IMG/VR virus record: IMGVR_UViG_3300032308_001010
Location: 1-22,064 of that record
Strand: one strand, 5' to 3'
Length of the DNA stretch: 22,064 nucleotides
Origin: a virus
A model generated the notes under the pieces. That model did not search any database, was not told where the DNA came from, and worked only from the letters and a program-made list of their open reading frames with translations. The position numbers and the translations under genes are program-made. This document shows positions 1-6,005 of this stretch, piece by piece. Position 1 is the stretch's first letter. Each line of letters starts with the position of its first letter.

Positions 1-1388
1 ATCTCGCTTTGAATAACTTCAACGATGCCCCTTGTGATGCCTTCGTCCGGGTTTGCGTATCTGAAGTGGCGCAGGTTTGCCGATGCCACGCCCATCGTCT
101 TTAGGCGTCCTCTGATTCCGCGAGCGCTGTCTTCAAAGTCTAAATAGAAGACGCAGTTATCTTTGGCTAATTCTTGGCGCACCGCTTCGATGGCGATCCA
201 AGTCTTGCCGCTTTCGCTCTCTCCGAAGATGGCGTTTATCTTGTTTGCATAAAGGATGAAGTTGCCGTCTTCTCGCTTGAGAATGGATGGCCCTGGTTCG
301 TCTTCAAGTTCCATGTCGGTGATGTCCTGTGGGATCCACGAGCTGGTTGCGATCTCTTCGTTCTCATCGTGAAGCTGCACGTGGCTCGGGTTATGGGCTT
401 CAATCTGCTGCCAATCAGTGCGCAGTTCGGTCTTTGCTCCGAAGCCCTGCGATCGTAAATGCGAAGCTGCGGCTTTGAAGTCGCCCTTATGTTCTATCTG
501 GGTGTAGGCAGCAAATTTGGAATAACTGCTCTGCGCTTCGAAGATGGTCGAGGTGCTAAAGACGAAGAGTTTGCCGTTGCCGTTGAAGTTTGTCGTCGCC
601 GATATGCCTTCGGACTTGCCGGGACGTCTCCAAGCCGTCGATTCGCCCTTCTGATAAACCTTCGTCCATCCAAGTGGTTCAAGAATGCTTTCCCATGTGA
701 CGGTGTCGTTGTAGGCGTCGCCCGGTGTTTCAATGCCGTCCTTGCGTGGCTTTGTTTCTTCTTCAATCCATTCGGCCTTTGGCACTTCGTCGTAAAGGGC
801 GAAGTATTGGTGGATAATCTCGCGCTCTGCCATCGTGAAGGTTGGAATTGTCTCAATGGATCCTGCCGAGATCTGCCAGGGCTTGCCGGAAGGGTGGCAC
901 TTGCCGCCCGATGGCGCTGTGATCACGAAGCCGCCTTCTCCGCGTGTTTCTGCCAAGCATCCGCCGTCTTCGCCAGCTGCCTGTGCGATCTTGGTGTTGC
1001 CTGGCACTTTGCCGTCGCTTATTCGATATAACCAGTGGATTCCGCCGGAAGGCGTTGCTTCCATGTATCCGTTGACGAGCTTCGTCCAAAGGTGGCCATG
1101 CTCGCTGCTCTCGAATATCTCGCGGAGTTCAATGTGAAGTTTCTTCGCAACGGCTCTGCCTTCAAGTTCCAACATTTCAAGGTTGCCGGATACGGATCCG
1201 CAGATGATGCCGACGCCGTCTTGCTTCTTGCCAAACCAGCCCATTAATTCTTCGGGCGTCGGTCGCTTCTTCTGAAATGCCGTCCATGCTGGCAAACCGG
1301 GGCGCTTGGATCCATCCGCCGCTACTGGAACGGCGCTGATTCCTGCCGCTGCAAATCGCAGAGCTGTGGTCAGGATTTCATTGCTCAT
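1..1388 (-). CDS. PrimPol-AAA ATPase replication protein (C-terminus cut by window edge)
   Basis: This frame runs open from an ATG at 1388 to the window edge (462 codons visible), so the protein is partial. The N-terminal half (about residues 1-200) looks like the bifunctional primase-polymerase (PrimPol) domain found in phage and plasmid replication proteins: it has the SGGIHW signature near residue 115-119 with its histidine. The usual DxD metal pair seems to be replaced by LELE at residues 73-76. A second domain has a P-loop, GESESGKT (389-396), and a Walker B-like segment, FYLDFED (414-420), as in RepA/AAA_25 helicase-type ATPases. The likely role is priming and unwinding at the phage origin. 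The start overlaps the stop of the upstream 65-codon gene as ATGA, so it is probably translationally coupled. The ATPase assignment is firm; primase activity is inferred from the family. Confidence 0.85.
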   Translation of the reverse strand, partial: MSNEILTTALRFAAAGISAVPVAADGSKRPGLPAWTAFQKKRPTPEELMGWFGKKQDGVGIICGSVSGNLEMLELEGRAVAKKLHIELREIFESSEHGHLWTKLVNGYMEATPSGGIHWLYRISDGKVPGNTKIAQAAGEDGGCLAETRGEGGFVITAPSGGKCHPSGKPWQISAGSIETIPTFTMAEREIIHQYFALYDEVPKAEWIEEETKPRKDGIETPGDAYNDTVTWESILEPLGWTKVYQKGESTAWRRPGKSEGISATTNFNGNGKLFVFSTSTIFEAQSSYSKFAAYTQIEHKGDFKAAASHLRSQGFGAKTELRTDWQQIEAHNPSHVQLHDENEEIATSSWIPQDITDMELEDEPGPSILKREDGNFILYANKINAIFGESESGKTWIAIEAVRQELAKDNCVFYLDFEDSARGIRGRLKTMGVASANLRHFRYANPDEGITRGIVEVIQSE

Positions 1389-1582
1389 TCTTCTTCTTCT
1401 TCAACTTGAATGTAATGGGCGCGGACAAATGCTCCGCCAAGTCGCAGGCCTTCTTGGAAGCCCTTCTCGCGTTCTTTTGAACAACATCTGCCATCTAATT
1501 CAATTTTTCTGTTCTGCCATTTGAGAATATCTGCAACGATCGCGTCGAGGACTTTCTCGACTGCCTTGTCTTCTTCTGTCAT
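1385..1582 (-). CDS. small hypothetical protein, 65 aa
   Basis: I do not recognise this protein. It is short and highly charged, with two adjacent cysteines (CC near residue 33) and a run of five glutamates at the C-terminus. The frame can be extended upstream to 1633, but the ATG at 1582 is preferred. It is preceded by a G-run Shine-Dalgarno (AGGGGGG then AACAA), and the stop codon of the methyltransferase gene provides the first bases of that site. The gene ends in an ATGA overlap with the PrimPol gene, so it probably couples methyltransferase and PrimPol translation within the replication operon. Confidence 0.7.
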   Translation of the reverse strand: MTEEDKAVEKVLDAIVADILKWQNRKIELDGRCCSKEREKGFQEGLRLGGAFVRAHYIQVEEEEE

Positions 1583-1592
1583 TTGTTCCCCC

Positions 1593-2960
1593 CTAGTTTG
1601 TTGCTGTGATAAATCTTCTGATAATCCATTCAACGACCGGCACTGCTACCGCGTTGCCGAGCTGCTTGTATCGGTGGCTGTCTGCTTGTCCTTCTGTCCA
1701 CTGATCTGGAAACCCTTGCAGGCGCTCGCATTCAACTGGTGTCAGTCTTCGAACGGTTGAAGGTGTTGCCACCGCATGTGGCGAAGTCGTATCTAGCGTA
1801 AACATTGGATCTTCTTCGTTTCCGTATCCTTTGCCTTGCGGCCCAGATGTGTCTTTGCGACCAATAACGGTGTTTTGGATCGCGTGAACCATTGGCGTAT
1901 TTCCACCGCCGGTTCCCATCGTCGCGGCTAGTGTGTTGATCACGTCGCCTTGAATTCGCACGTCTTGGTGGCTCTTCGCGTAGAAAAATGTCGGATCTAC
2001 GTTGGTACTAACATAATTCGTGTTATTCATTCCAGAATTTGCTTGCAAAGCGCCGGCAATGCCATTCAAATCACGAACCTCACTTCTTTGATTTTGAGTG
2101 AAGATTGTGAATGTGGGGTCTGATTCCTGAATAACGAGATCGGTTGCGCCTTTGTAATCTCTGGCTTGAATTGATGAAGATATCTCATCTATTTCATAAT
2201 CGCCGAATCCTTGAATTCTTGCTACTTCTTGTATGACGATTTTGTTTTCATGCACTTGTTGTTGCTGTGGGAATTTGTAATCGCTGGCTTGAAGCGAACC
2301 TACTGTTTCGGATCCGATGAGGCTATTGCTTCCAGCGCCGTCTGAAGTTTTATAGGTAGGTTCTTTCCTCTTCGTGTTGCTCTGTTCAGAATACCTTGCG
2401 CTGCTCTCGGCGATAGCGAGTATTTCCGCAGGTGTTCTCCAGTCGTTTCCAAGATGGCCGACAATGAAGACTCGACGGCGTCTTTGGGCGACTCCGAAGT
2501 GTTGAGCGTCAAGCACACGCCATGCGATGCTATACCCGCGCTCTTCCAGCGCTCTGATAACGGTTCCCATATCTCGTCCTTCGTTAGATGAGAGAAGTCC
2601 AGGGACGTTTTCGAGAATAAAGCTTTGCGCTTTTGTTTCGTCAAGGAGTCGGCAGATTTCCCAGAACAATCCTGATCGTGATCCAATGAGTCCTGCTCTT
2701 CTGCCTGCAACGGACAAGTCTTGGCATGGAAATCCGCCAGTGATGATTCCGTTTGCTGGATCAAATCCTGCGCTGATAAGTTGTTCACCTGTTACCCCCG
2801 TAATGTCTCCGTATAGTTTTGTGTTTGGAAATCGCCGGGCTAGAACGCCTTGCGCGTGCTTATCCCATTCGACTGTTGCTACGACATTGATTCCTGCTCT
2901 TTCCATCGCAAGATCAAAGCCACCGATGCCTGCAAATAGCGAGACGCCAGTTTTTATCAT
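1593..2960 (-). CDS. DNA (cytosine-5) methyltransferase
   Basis: This is a 455-residue C5 cytosine methyltransferase with the family motifs in order: motif I FAGIGGF (9-15, SAM binding), motif IV GFPCQ (76-80) with the catalytic cysteine at 79, motif VI ENVPG (117-121), motif VIII QRRRRVF (159-165), and near the end motifs IX/X with RRLTPVECERLQGFP and KQLGNAVAVPV. The long stretch between VIII and IX (about 190-400) is the target-recognition region. It contains degenerate repeats of the type LQAxDYK. No restriction endonuclease is adjacent, so it is probably a solitary enzyme that protects phage DNA or marks it. The start at 2960 has a GGGGG Shine-Dalgarno six bases upstream. The recognition sequence cannot be read from the protein. 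Confidence 0.95.
   Translation of the reverse strand: MIKTGVSLFAGIGGFDLAMERAGINVVATVEWDKHAQGVLARRFPNTKLYGDITGVTGEQLISAGFDPANGIITGGFPCQDLSVAGRRAGLIGSRSGLFWEICRLLDETKAQSFILENVPGLLSSNEGRDMGTVIRALEERGYSIAWRVLDAQHFGVAQRRRRVFIVGHLGNDWRTPAEILAIAESSARYSEQSNTKRKEPTYKTSDGAGSNSLIGSETVGSLQASDYKFPQQQQVHENKIVIQEVARIQGFGDYEIDEISSSIQARDYKGATDLVIQESDPTFTIFTQNQRSEVRDLNGIAGALQANSGMNNTNYVSTNVDPTFFYAKSHQDVRIQGDVINTLAATMGTGGGNTPMVHAIQNTVIGRKDTSGPQGKGYGNEEDPMFTLDTTSPHAVATPSTVRRLTPVECERLQGFPDQWTEGQADSHRYKQLGNAVAVPVVEWIIRRFITATN
2300..2788 (-). CDS. candidate overprinted gene inside the methyltransferase gene (+1 frame), 162 aa
   Basis: This frame begins with GTG inside codon 58 of the methyltransferase and stays open for 162 codons in the +1 frame, ending near methyltransferase codon 220. 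Six bases before the GTG is GGGGG followed by TAACAG; the methyltransferase start itself has GGGGG followed by TAATCA, which is the same spacing and nearly the same spacer. The product is hydrophilic. DFHAKT near residue 18 is the +1 reading of catalytic motif IV, and SLSPRAAQGILNRATRRGK lies near its end. From memory, unnamed phage proteins share these two signatures, some of them free-standing rather than overlapping a methyltransferase; I could not check this. The alternative is that the resemblance is only a frameshifted shadow of a conserved enzyme. No function is proposed. Confidence 0.4.
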   Translation of the reverse strand: MNNLSAQDLIQQTESSLADFHAKTCPLQAEEQDSLDHDQDCSGKSADSLTKQKRKALFSKTSLDFSHLTKDEIWEPLSERWKSAGIASHGVCLTLNTSESPKDAVESSLSAILETTGEHLRKYSLSPRAAQGILNRATRRGKNLPIKLQTALEAIASSDPKQ

Positions 2961-2986
2961 TGATTACCCCCTTGTTTATTCTTGCG

Positions 2987-3041
2987 TGCGTGTGATCGGA
3001 ATCGAACCGATCCGCTTCCCCTACGGCTACCTAGCCCACGC
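2987..3041 (-). other. truncated tRNA-like element (T-arm intact)
   Basis: Read on the minus strand, bases 3011-2995 form a perfect T-arm: stem ATCGG/CCGAT with the loop TTCGATT. It is followed by CACACGC (2994-2988) and a discriminator-like A at 2987. The matching 5' acceptor strand is GCGTGGG (3041-3035), which pairs with one mismatch. Between it and the T-arm are only 23 bases, including a short D-arm-like hairpin GGCT-AGGT-AGCC. That is too little for a D-arm plus an anticodon arm, so a canonical tRNA cannot be folded. CCA is not encoded. The element could be a decayed tRNA, a phage attachment core copied from a host tRNA 3' end, or a structured leader for the methyltransferase mRNA. No integrase is visible to favour attP. 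Confidence 0.45.
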
Positions 3042-3042
3042 G

Positions 3043-3060
3043 CCTTCCCCGAGTGGAAGG
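3043..3060 (-). other. 6-bp hairpin after the possible ssDNA-binding gene
   Basis: CCTTCC and GGAAGG pair perfectly around the six-base loop ACTCGG, 23 bases downstream of the stop codon at 3083. No T-run follows, so it is at best a weak terminator or an mRNA-processing structure. It abuts the tRNA-like element. Confidence 0.35.
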
Positions 3061-3082
3061 TGTTGCTCGGGAATTGCTTATC

Positions 3083-3556
3083 TTATGCCGGCTTTGCTCC
3101 AAGTTGTGCAAGGAGCGCGATCACTTCTGGGGTTAATCCATCGGCGGTTACGACTTGCTTTGGCTCTGCCGCAGCTGCTGGCGCTGCCGCTGGCTTCGCA
3201 GGGGCAGATGCAACGAAGGCGTTTGCCTTTGCTAAATCTGCCGGGTTGCTGGTTGCGTCAATCAGGATCCAGGGCGCTGACTTTCCTGGCTTTGCTGTTC
3301 CCTGTCCGATGCGTGCGAGAACCTTCTGGCCGACTTTGTTCTTCAGCGCGTTCTTTAGCGCAACGTTGAAGAATAGAAGCCCTTCGTGAATCTCCCCGGT
3401 GTCGAGGTTGGTCACGTTGACTTCGATTGCGTCGGTGTCGCCATGCACAGTGGTGATGCTGGCTTTGTATTCGGTTGGTTGGATGATCAGCAATTGGTTT
3501 GCGAGATCCGCGACCTTTGGCTGGTCGCCGCCTGTTGCTAGTTCAGAGAATGTCAT
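3083..3556 (-). CDS. phage replication-region protein, possible ssDNA-binding (OB-fold) protein
   Basis: This is a 157-residue protein. Residues 25-105 are beta-rich with alternating hydrophobic positions (for example TDAIEVNVTNLDTGEIHEG and a later PWILIDA strand), which would fit an OB-fold. An Ala/Pro-rich linker (about 117-132) follows, then a short C-terminal tail. Small phage single-strand binding proteins have this layout, and the neighbours are a Cas4/RecB nuclease and a PrimPol replication protein, so a ssDNA-binding role is plausible. No diagnostic motif is visible and the C-terminus lacks the acidic tip typical of bacterial SSB. The start at 3556 has a GGGGG Shine-Dalgarno seven bases upstream and overlaps the stop of the 37-codon gene as ATGA. 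Product assignment is tentative; that it is a gene is firm. Confidence 0.75.
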   Translation of the reverse strand: MTFSELATGGDQPKVADLANQLLIIQPTEYKASITTVHGDTDAIEVNVTNLDTGEIHEGLLFFNVALKNALKNKVGQKVLARIGQGTAKPGKSAPWILIDATSNPADLAKANAFVASAPAKPAAAPAAAAEPKQVVTADGLTPEVIALLAQLGAKPA

Positions 3557-3666
3557 TCTCTTTCCCCCTTTGTCTTGGTGTTGCTTGGTTGTTGGGTTTC
3601 CAACTCTGTAGGCGGATTGCTTTCCGCGATTTCCTTTGCTATGTCCGAGATCGTCTTCTCGGTCAT
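3553..3666 (-). CDS. very small hypothetical protein, 37 aa
   Basis: I do not recognise this protein. It is short and polar, beginning MTEKTISDIAKEIAESNPP and ending in a charged TKGERE tail. The frame extends further upstream, but the ATG at 3666 overlaps the stop of the Cas4-like gene as ATGA. Its own stop overlaps the next start as ATGA, so the three genes form a translationally coupled chain. The double overlap is the main support that it is real. Confidence 0.6.
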   Translation of the reverse strand: MTEKTISDIAKEIAESNPPTELETQQPSNTKTKGERE

Positions 3667-4400
3667 GGAGTGGTGTCTCCGTTGCATGCCTTCGCTAAGT
3701 CTGTGCTGAAAGGCTGGAAGTATGGGCAGTAATTGCAGAGCCGATCGGGGCTTGCTGGTATCAATTGCCAAAGTTCCGGGCTGTTCTCTACATCAACGGT
3801 TGCAAGCAATCCGTAGACGGTGTCGAGTCTAGCCAGGGCTGTGATCGCAACGGATTCGTCGTAATCGTGAAGTTCCACATGCATGTCATCAAGGCTTCCC
3901 CCGGTTGGTAGATAAATCAGGGCGACTTGTTTGACTTCTGCGCCTTCTTGCGCTTTGCCGTAGCCGTAAAGTTGGACTTGCACGAGCTGTTGCTCGGTTG
4001 CTCCTTCTTTGCGTCGCTTCTCTAGGCCTGTGCTGCCGGTGGTTTTCCAGTCCATAACAATGCCGCGACGCTTGTCGAATAAGTCCACTGTGCCGCTGAG
4101 ATTGGCTCGAATGGTGACCTTCTGTTCGACTTCAAAGTCTTCAAGTTTGCCGAAGATTTCAGCCAGGTGCGCATGGATCGCTGTTCCGACTTGCGCTGCC
4201 CAGTTTCCGCCGCCGGGGATCTCGTTTGCTTTATCCCAGTCGAGAAGCTTGTAGGCAATGCGCCGGGTGCATGAATGGCCTATCTCGGATGGCCCGATAT
4301 AAACCTGCTTTGATCTTGGTGTCCATGTGCCTGCCTTCGTGATGATTGCTGCCAATTCATCCCCGAGTGCCTTGCCTGGTGCGTGCGGTGATACAAACAT
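3663..4400 (-). CDS. Cas4/RecB-family exonuclease (PD-(D/E)XK, probable Fe-S)
   Basis: This is a 245-residue nuclease of the PD-(D/E)XK superfamily. The core is visible as GTVDLFD (motif II aspartate near residue 106), MDWKTTG (the D-x-K pair near residue 117-119), and a following QVQLYGYG with the conserved glutamine and tyrosine (motif QxxxY type). One cysteine lies near residue 44 (HSCTRRIAYK). Three more lie at the C-terminus (CNYCPYF and a last Cys about 14 residues on), the four-cysteine arrangement that holds a 4Fe-4S cluster in Cas4 and AddB. In phages such enzymes act in DNA end processing and recombination. The gene sits between small coupled genes in the replication block, without any Cas genes. 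The family call is firm; cluster binding is inferred from the cysteine layout. Confidence 0.88.
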   Translation of the reverse strand: MFVSPHAPGKALGDELAAIITKAGTWTPRSKQVYIGPSEIGHSCTRRIAYKLLDWDKANEIPGGGNWAAQVGTAIHAHLAEIFGKLEDFEVEQKVTIRANLSGTVDLFDKRRGIVMDWKTTGSTGLEKRRKEGATEQQLVQVQLYGYGKAQEGAEVKQVALIYLPTGGSLDDMHVELHDYDESVAITALARLDTVYGLLATVDVENSPELWQLIPASPDRLCNYCPYFQPFSTDLAKACNGDTTP

Positions 4401-4490
4401 CTAGTCGTCGTCCTCTTCGTCGTCTTCGTAAGGCGTGAAGATGGGCGTCTCCGTAATGCCTGGGTTTGGGATGATTGTGGGCAGGCTCAT
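4401..4490 (-). CDS. tiny acidic-tailed protein, 29 aa
   Basis: This minute gene exactly fills the gap between two real genes. Its ATG at 4490 overlaps the stop of the 104-codon gene (ATGA), and its TAG stop is followed directly by the ATG of the Cas4-like nuclease. The product begins MSLPTIIPNPG and ends in an almost purely Asp/Glu tail (YEDDEEDDD). The function is unknown. Acidic tails of this kind can mimic DNA or bind OB-fold partners, but that is only an analogy. Support is the perfect fit to both junctions. Confidence 0.6.
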   Translation of the reverse strand: MSLPTIIPNPGITETPIFTPYEDDEEDDD

Positions 4491-4801
4491 TCTTGCTCCA
4501 CGATCGTAAAGCGCCGGCTGATCGAAACGGTTTCCAGCGCGTCTATAACTTGCTCGGGAAGGATCTCCCTTGCTCGCTTTGTGTCGAAGCGTTTGCTTTC
4601 AACTCTTGTCCATCTTATAACTGGGCGATTCTGGTACATCGCAAGTTCGGCATCGCCCATCGCTGCTTCTAAGTGCGATCGTGCGATGTCTGCGATCTCG
4701 CCCCACTTCTTTGCTTCTGCCTGCGCTTCTTTATATTGGCGCAGCCATTGGCCCACTCCGTCGTCAAAATCAACGACGCCATGTTCTATCTCCATTGTCA
4801 T
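4487..4801 (-). CDS. recombination-module accessory protein resembling the tail of YqaJ nucleases, 104 aa
   Basis: The N-terminal part is helical and charged (WLRQYKEAQAEAKKWGEIADIARSHLEAAM is consistent with one long helix, about residues 17-46). The C-terminal 40 residues read as a strand RPVIRWTRVESKRFDTKR followed by a helix and SISRRFTIV. From memory this pattern (aromatic strand, KRFDTK, then SRRF) matches the C-terminal segment of YqaJ viral recombinases and a family of small phage proteins next to them. Here it stands two genes from the Cas4-like nuclease, so a shared role in DNA recombination is plausible. The frame extends to 4888, but the ATG at 4801 has a GGGGG Shine-Dalgarno six bases upstream and was chosen. 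It ends in an ATGA overlap with the 29-codon gene. Confidence 0.75.
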   Translation of the reverse strand: MTMEIEHGVVDFDDGVGQWLRQYKEAQAEAKKWGEIADIARSHLEAAMGDAELAMYQNRPVIRWTRVESKRFDTKRAREILPEQVIDALETVSISRRFTIVEQE

Positions 4802-4811
4802 TCCTTTCCCC

Positions 4812-5201
4812 CTAATACCAGCCGTAGCCGGTCTTTGCTTTTTGTTGTTTCCAGTGAGTCCAAGCTGCGCAAGGGCCGCCTGATCCATATCGTCGTCCGA
4901 TATAGGCTAGGGCTGCGATCGTCTGGCTCACTCTGGATTCAGGGTGTCGCATTCCTAGATTCTTGTATGTGCCGGCAAGGAGTTGACCCACGCCCTTTGC
5001 AGAGCTTTGTGGGTTATTGACGGATTGCCACGCGCTCTCCTTGCCGATTAATTGCGCGAAGCATTTGTATTGCTGTGGCTGCAGCAATTCTCGGGCGAGC
5101 ATCTTTGGATCGATGTGTTGCATCGGTGTCCTCTGCTCGTAAATGACCGGCGGTGTTGCCGGGGCTGGTGTTAAGGCTGTCGCTGCGATTGTGCTCGTCA
5201 C
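4812..5201 (-). CDS. small lytic-transglycosylase-like (SLT-type) protein
   Basis: This 129-residue protein has the soluble lytic transglycosylase hallmarks. A catalytic-type glutamate lies in GKESAW (about residue 54), followed by NPQSSAKGVGQLLAGTYKNLG, which matches the conserved S-x-x-G-x-x-Q segment. Then come TIAALAYIGRRYG and a C-terminal GGPCAAWTHW. Such domains cleave peptidoglycan strands. The N-terminus (about 25 residues) is Ala/Thr/Pro-rich but not clearly a signal peptide. The GTG start overlaps the WhiB gene stop as GTGA. Its place inside the early replication block, far from the late lysis cassette, is unusual. It may act in host-envelope remodelling or be a structural enzyme expressed out of block. 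Confidence 0.78.
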   Translation of the reverse strand: MTSTIAATALTPAPATPPVIYEQRTPMQHIDPKMLARELLQPQQYKCFAQLIGKESAWQSVNNPQSSAKGVGQLLAGTYKNLGMRHPESRVSQTIAALAYIGRRYGSGGPCAAWTHWKQQKAKTGYGWY

Positions 5202-5662
5202 CGTTGAGATTCCAATGATGAAGATAAATCGTCGGATTGAATATTTCTGATCTGGTTTGATTGGTCTTCTCGCTTTCTCGCCTTGTTTGCTTCAGTGAAG
5301 ATCCGGTAAACCTGGGTCACTCTGATGCCTACTTTTCTGGCGATTTCGTCTGTTGAGATTCCTTGATCGCGTAGCTTGATGATGCGCTTCTGGCGCTCCA
5401 TCTTCTGGTCGCGTTTCAAGTTCTGGCCCCTCTCGGACGGCGTCTTGCCGCCCCAGATGCCATGTGGGATCTCTTCTTTGATGGCGTATGCCAAGCATTC
5501 CTTTCTTTCAATACAACCACCGCATATTTTGCGAAGGTTTGGGAGGCGCTCTGCCTCTTCTACTTTCCCTTCCGGGAAGAAATAATCAGGATCGCCAATT
5601 TCGGCGCAGGCTGCGTGCTCGAAGAGCTGCACGAATGGGAGGTGCTCTGTGGTTCTAATCAT
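5198..5662 (-). CDS. WhiB-family iron-sulfur transcription regulator with C-terminal HTH
   Basis: The first 80 residues carry the WhiB signature: a lone cysteine (AACAE, residue 19), then CGGC (47 and 50) and a further cysteine (56), which together would ligate a 4Fe-4S cluster, followed by the G(I/V)WGG turn (GIWGG, about residue 69). The C-terminal half adds a basic helix (KMERQKRIIKLRDQG) and a helix-turn-helix-like stretch ISTDEIARKVGIRVTQVYRI. At 154 residues it is longer than most host WhiB proteins. WhiB proteins bind the host sigma factor and redirect transcription, so this is probably an early or middle regulator of phage or host genes. It is the best host marker in the window. The start overlaps the preceding gene by eight bases. 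Confidence 0.92.
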   Translation of the reverse strand: MIRTTEHLPFVQLFEHAACAEIGDPDYFFPEGKVEEAERLPNLRKICGGCIERKECLAYAIKEEIPHGIWGGKTPSERGQNLKRDQKMERQKRIIKLRDQGISTDEIARKVGIRVTQVYRIFTEANKARKREDQSNQIRNIQSDDLSSSLESQR

Positions 5663-6005
5663 GGCGCTTTACCCATTGCTCTAAATTCTCAACGACCCAG
5701 GCTTTCTCAATGCCTGCGTTGCGTCTCTTAATGATGACATATGCCGGTGGAGTTTGCTCTAGTCCTCTGGCTTTTGCATAATTGTTTGCTTCTGTGGTCG
5801 CTTCTTCCCAGAACGCCGGGAGTGAGATGTTCTTTCGGTTCTTTAATTCCAGAATGTATGTCTTGCCTGCAACGATCGCGACGATGTCTCCTTCGTCTTT
5901 ACTGCCGGCTTTGGTCAATCGTTCAGCGATCGCGCCAACGGAACGCAGCCATCTCATTACATCTGTTTCAAAGAGTGCGCCTTTGCGTCCGTTTGGGTTT
6001 GCCAT
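5655..6005 (-). CDS. Hjc-like Holliday junction resolvase / PD-(D/E)XK nuclease
   Basis: This 116-residue protein begins with GRKGALFETDVMRWLRSVGA, matching the KGxxFExxV helix of archaeal-type Hjc resolvases and relatives with its conserved glutamate. It continues with DEGDIVAIVAGKTYILELKNRK, the GD...ExK catalytic pattern (D near residue 39, E53 and K55). Phages of actinobacteria commonly carry such a resolvase in their replication block to clear branched DNA before packaging. The start at 6005 directly follows the stop of the upstream gene (TAAATG). The nuclease fold is a confident call; junction resolution as the exact activity is inferred. Confidence 0.82.
   Translation of the reverse strand: MANPNGRKGALFETDVMRWLRSVGAIAERLTKAGSKDEGDIVAIVAGKTYILELKNRKNISLPAFWEEATTEANNYAKARGLEQTPPAYVIIKRRNAGIEKAWVVENLEQWVKRHD

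Noticed and set aside
459-1031. 190-codon plus-strand frame
   Set aside because: It is the antisense shadow of the PrimPol-AAA gene, whose minus-strand frame shows clear motifs through this region.
2987-3060. A complete tRNA on the minus strand
   Set aside because: Only the T-arm and part of the acceptor stem fit. There is no room for an anticodon arm, so it was recorded as tRNA-like instead.
2527-3369. 280-codon open frame on the plus strand
   Set aside because: It is antisense to the methyltransferase, the tRNA-like element and the possible ssDNA-binding gene, has no sensible protein features, and crosses gene boundaries.
4802-4888. Longer start for the YqaJ-tail-like gene
   Set aside because: It would overlap the end of the transglycosylase-like gene by many codons and lacks the G-run site found before 4801.
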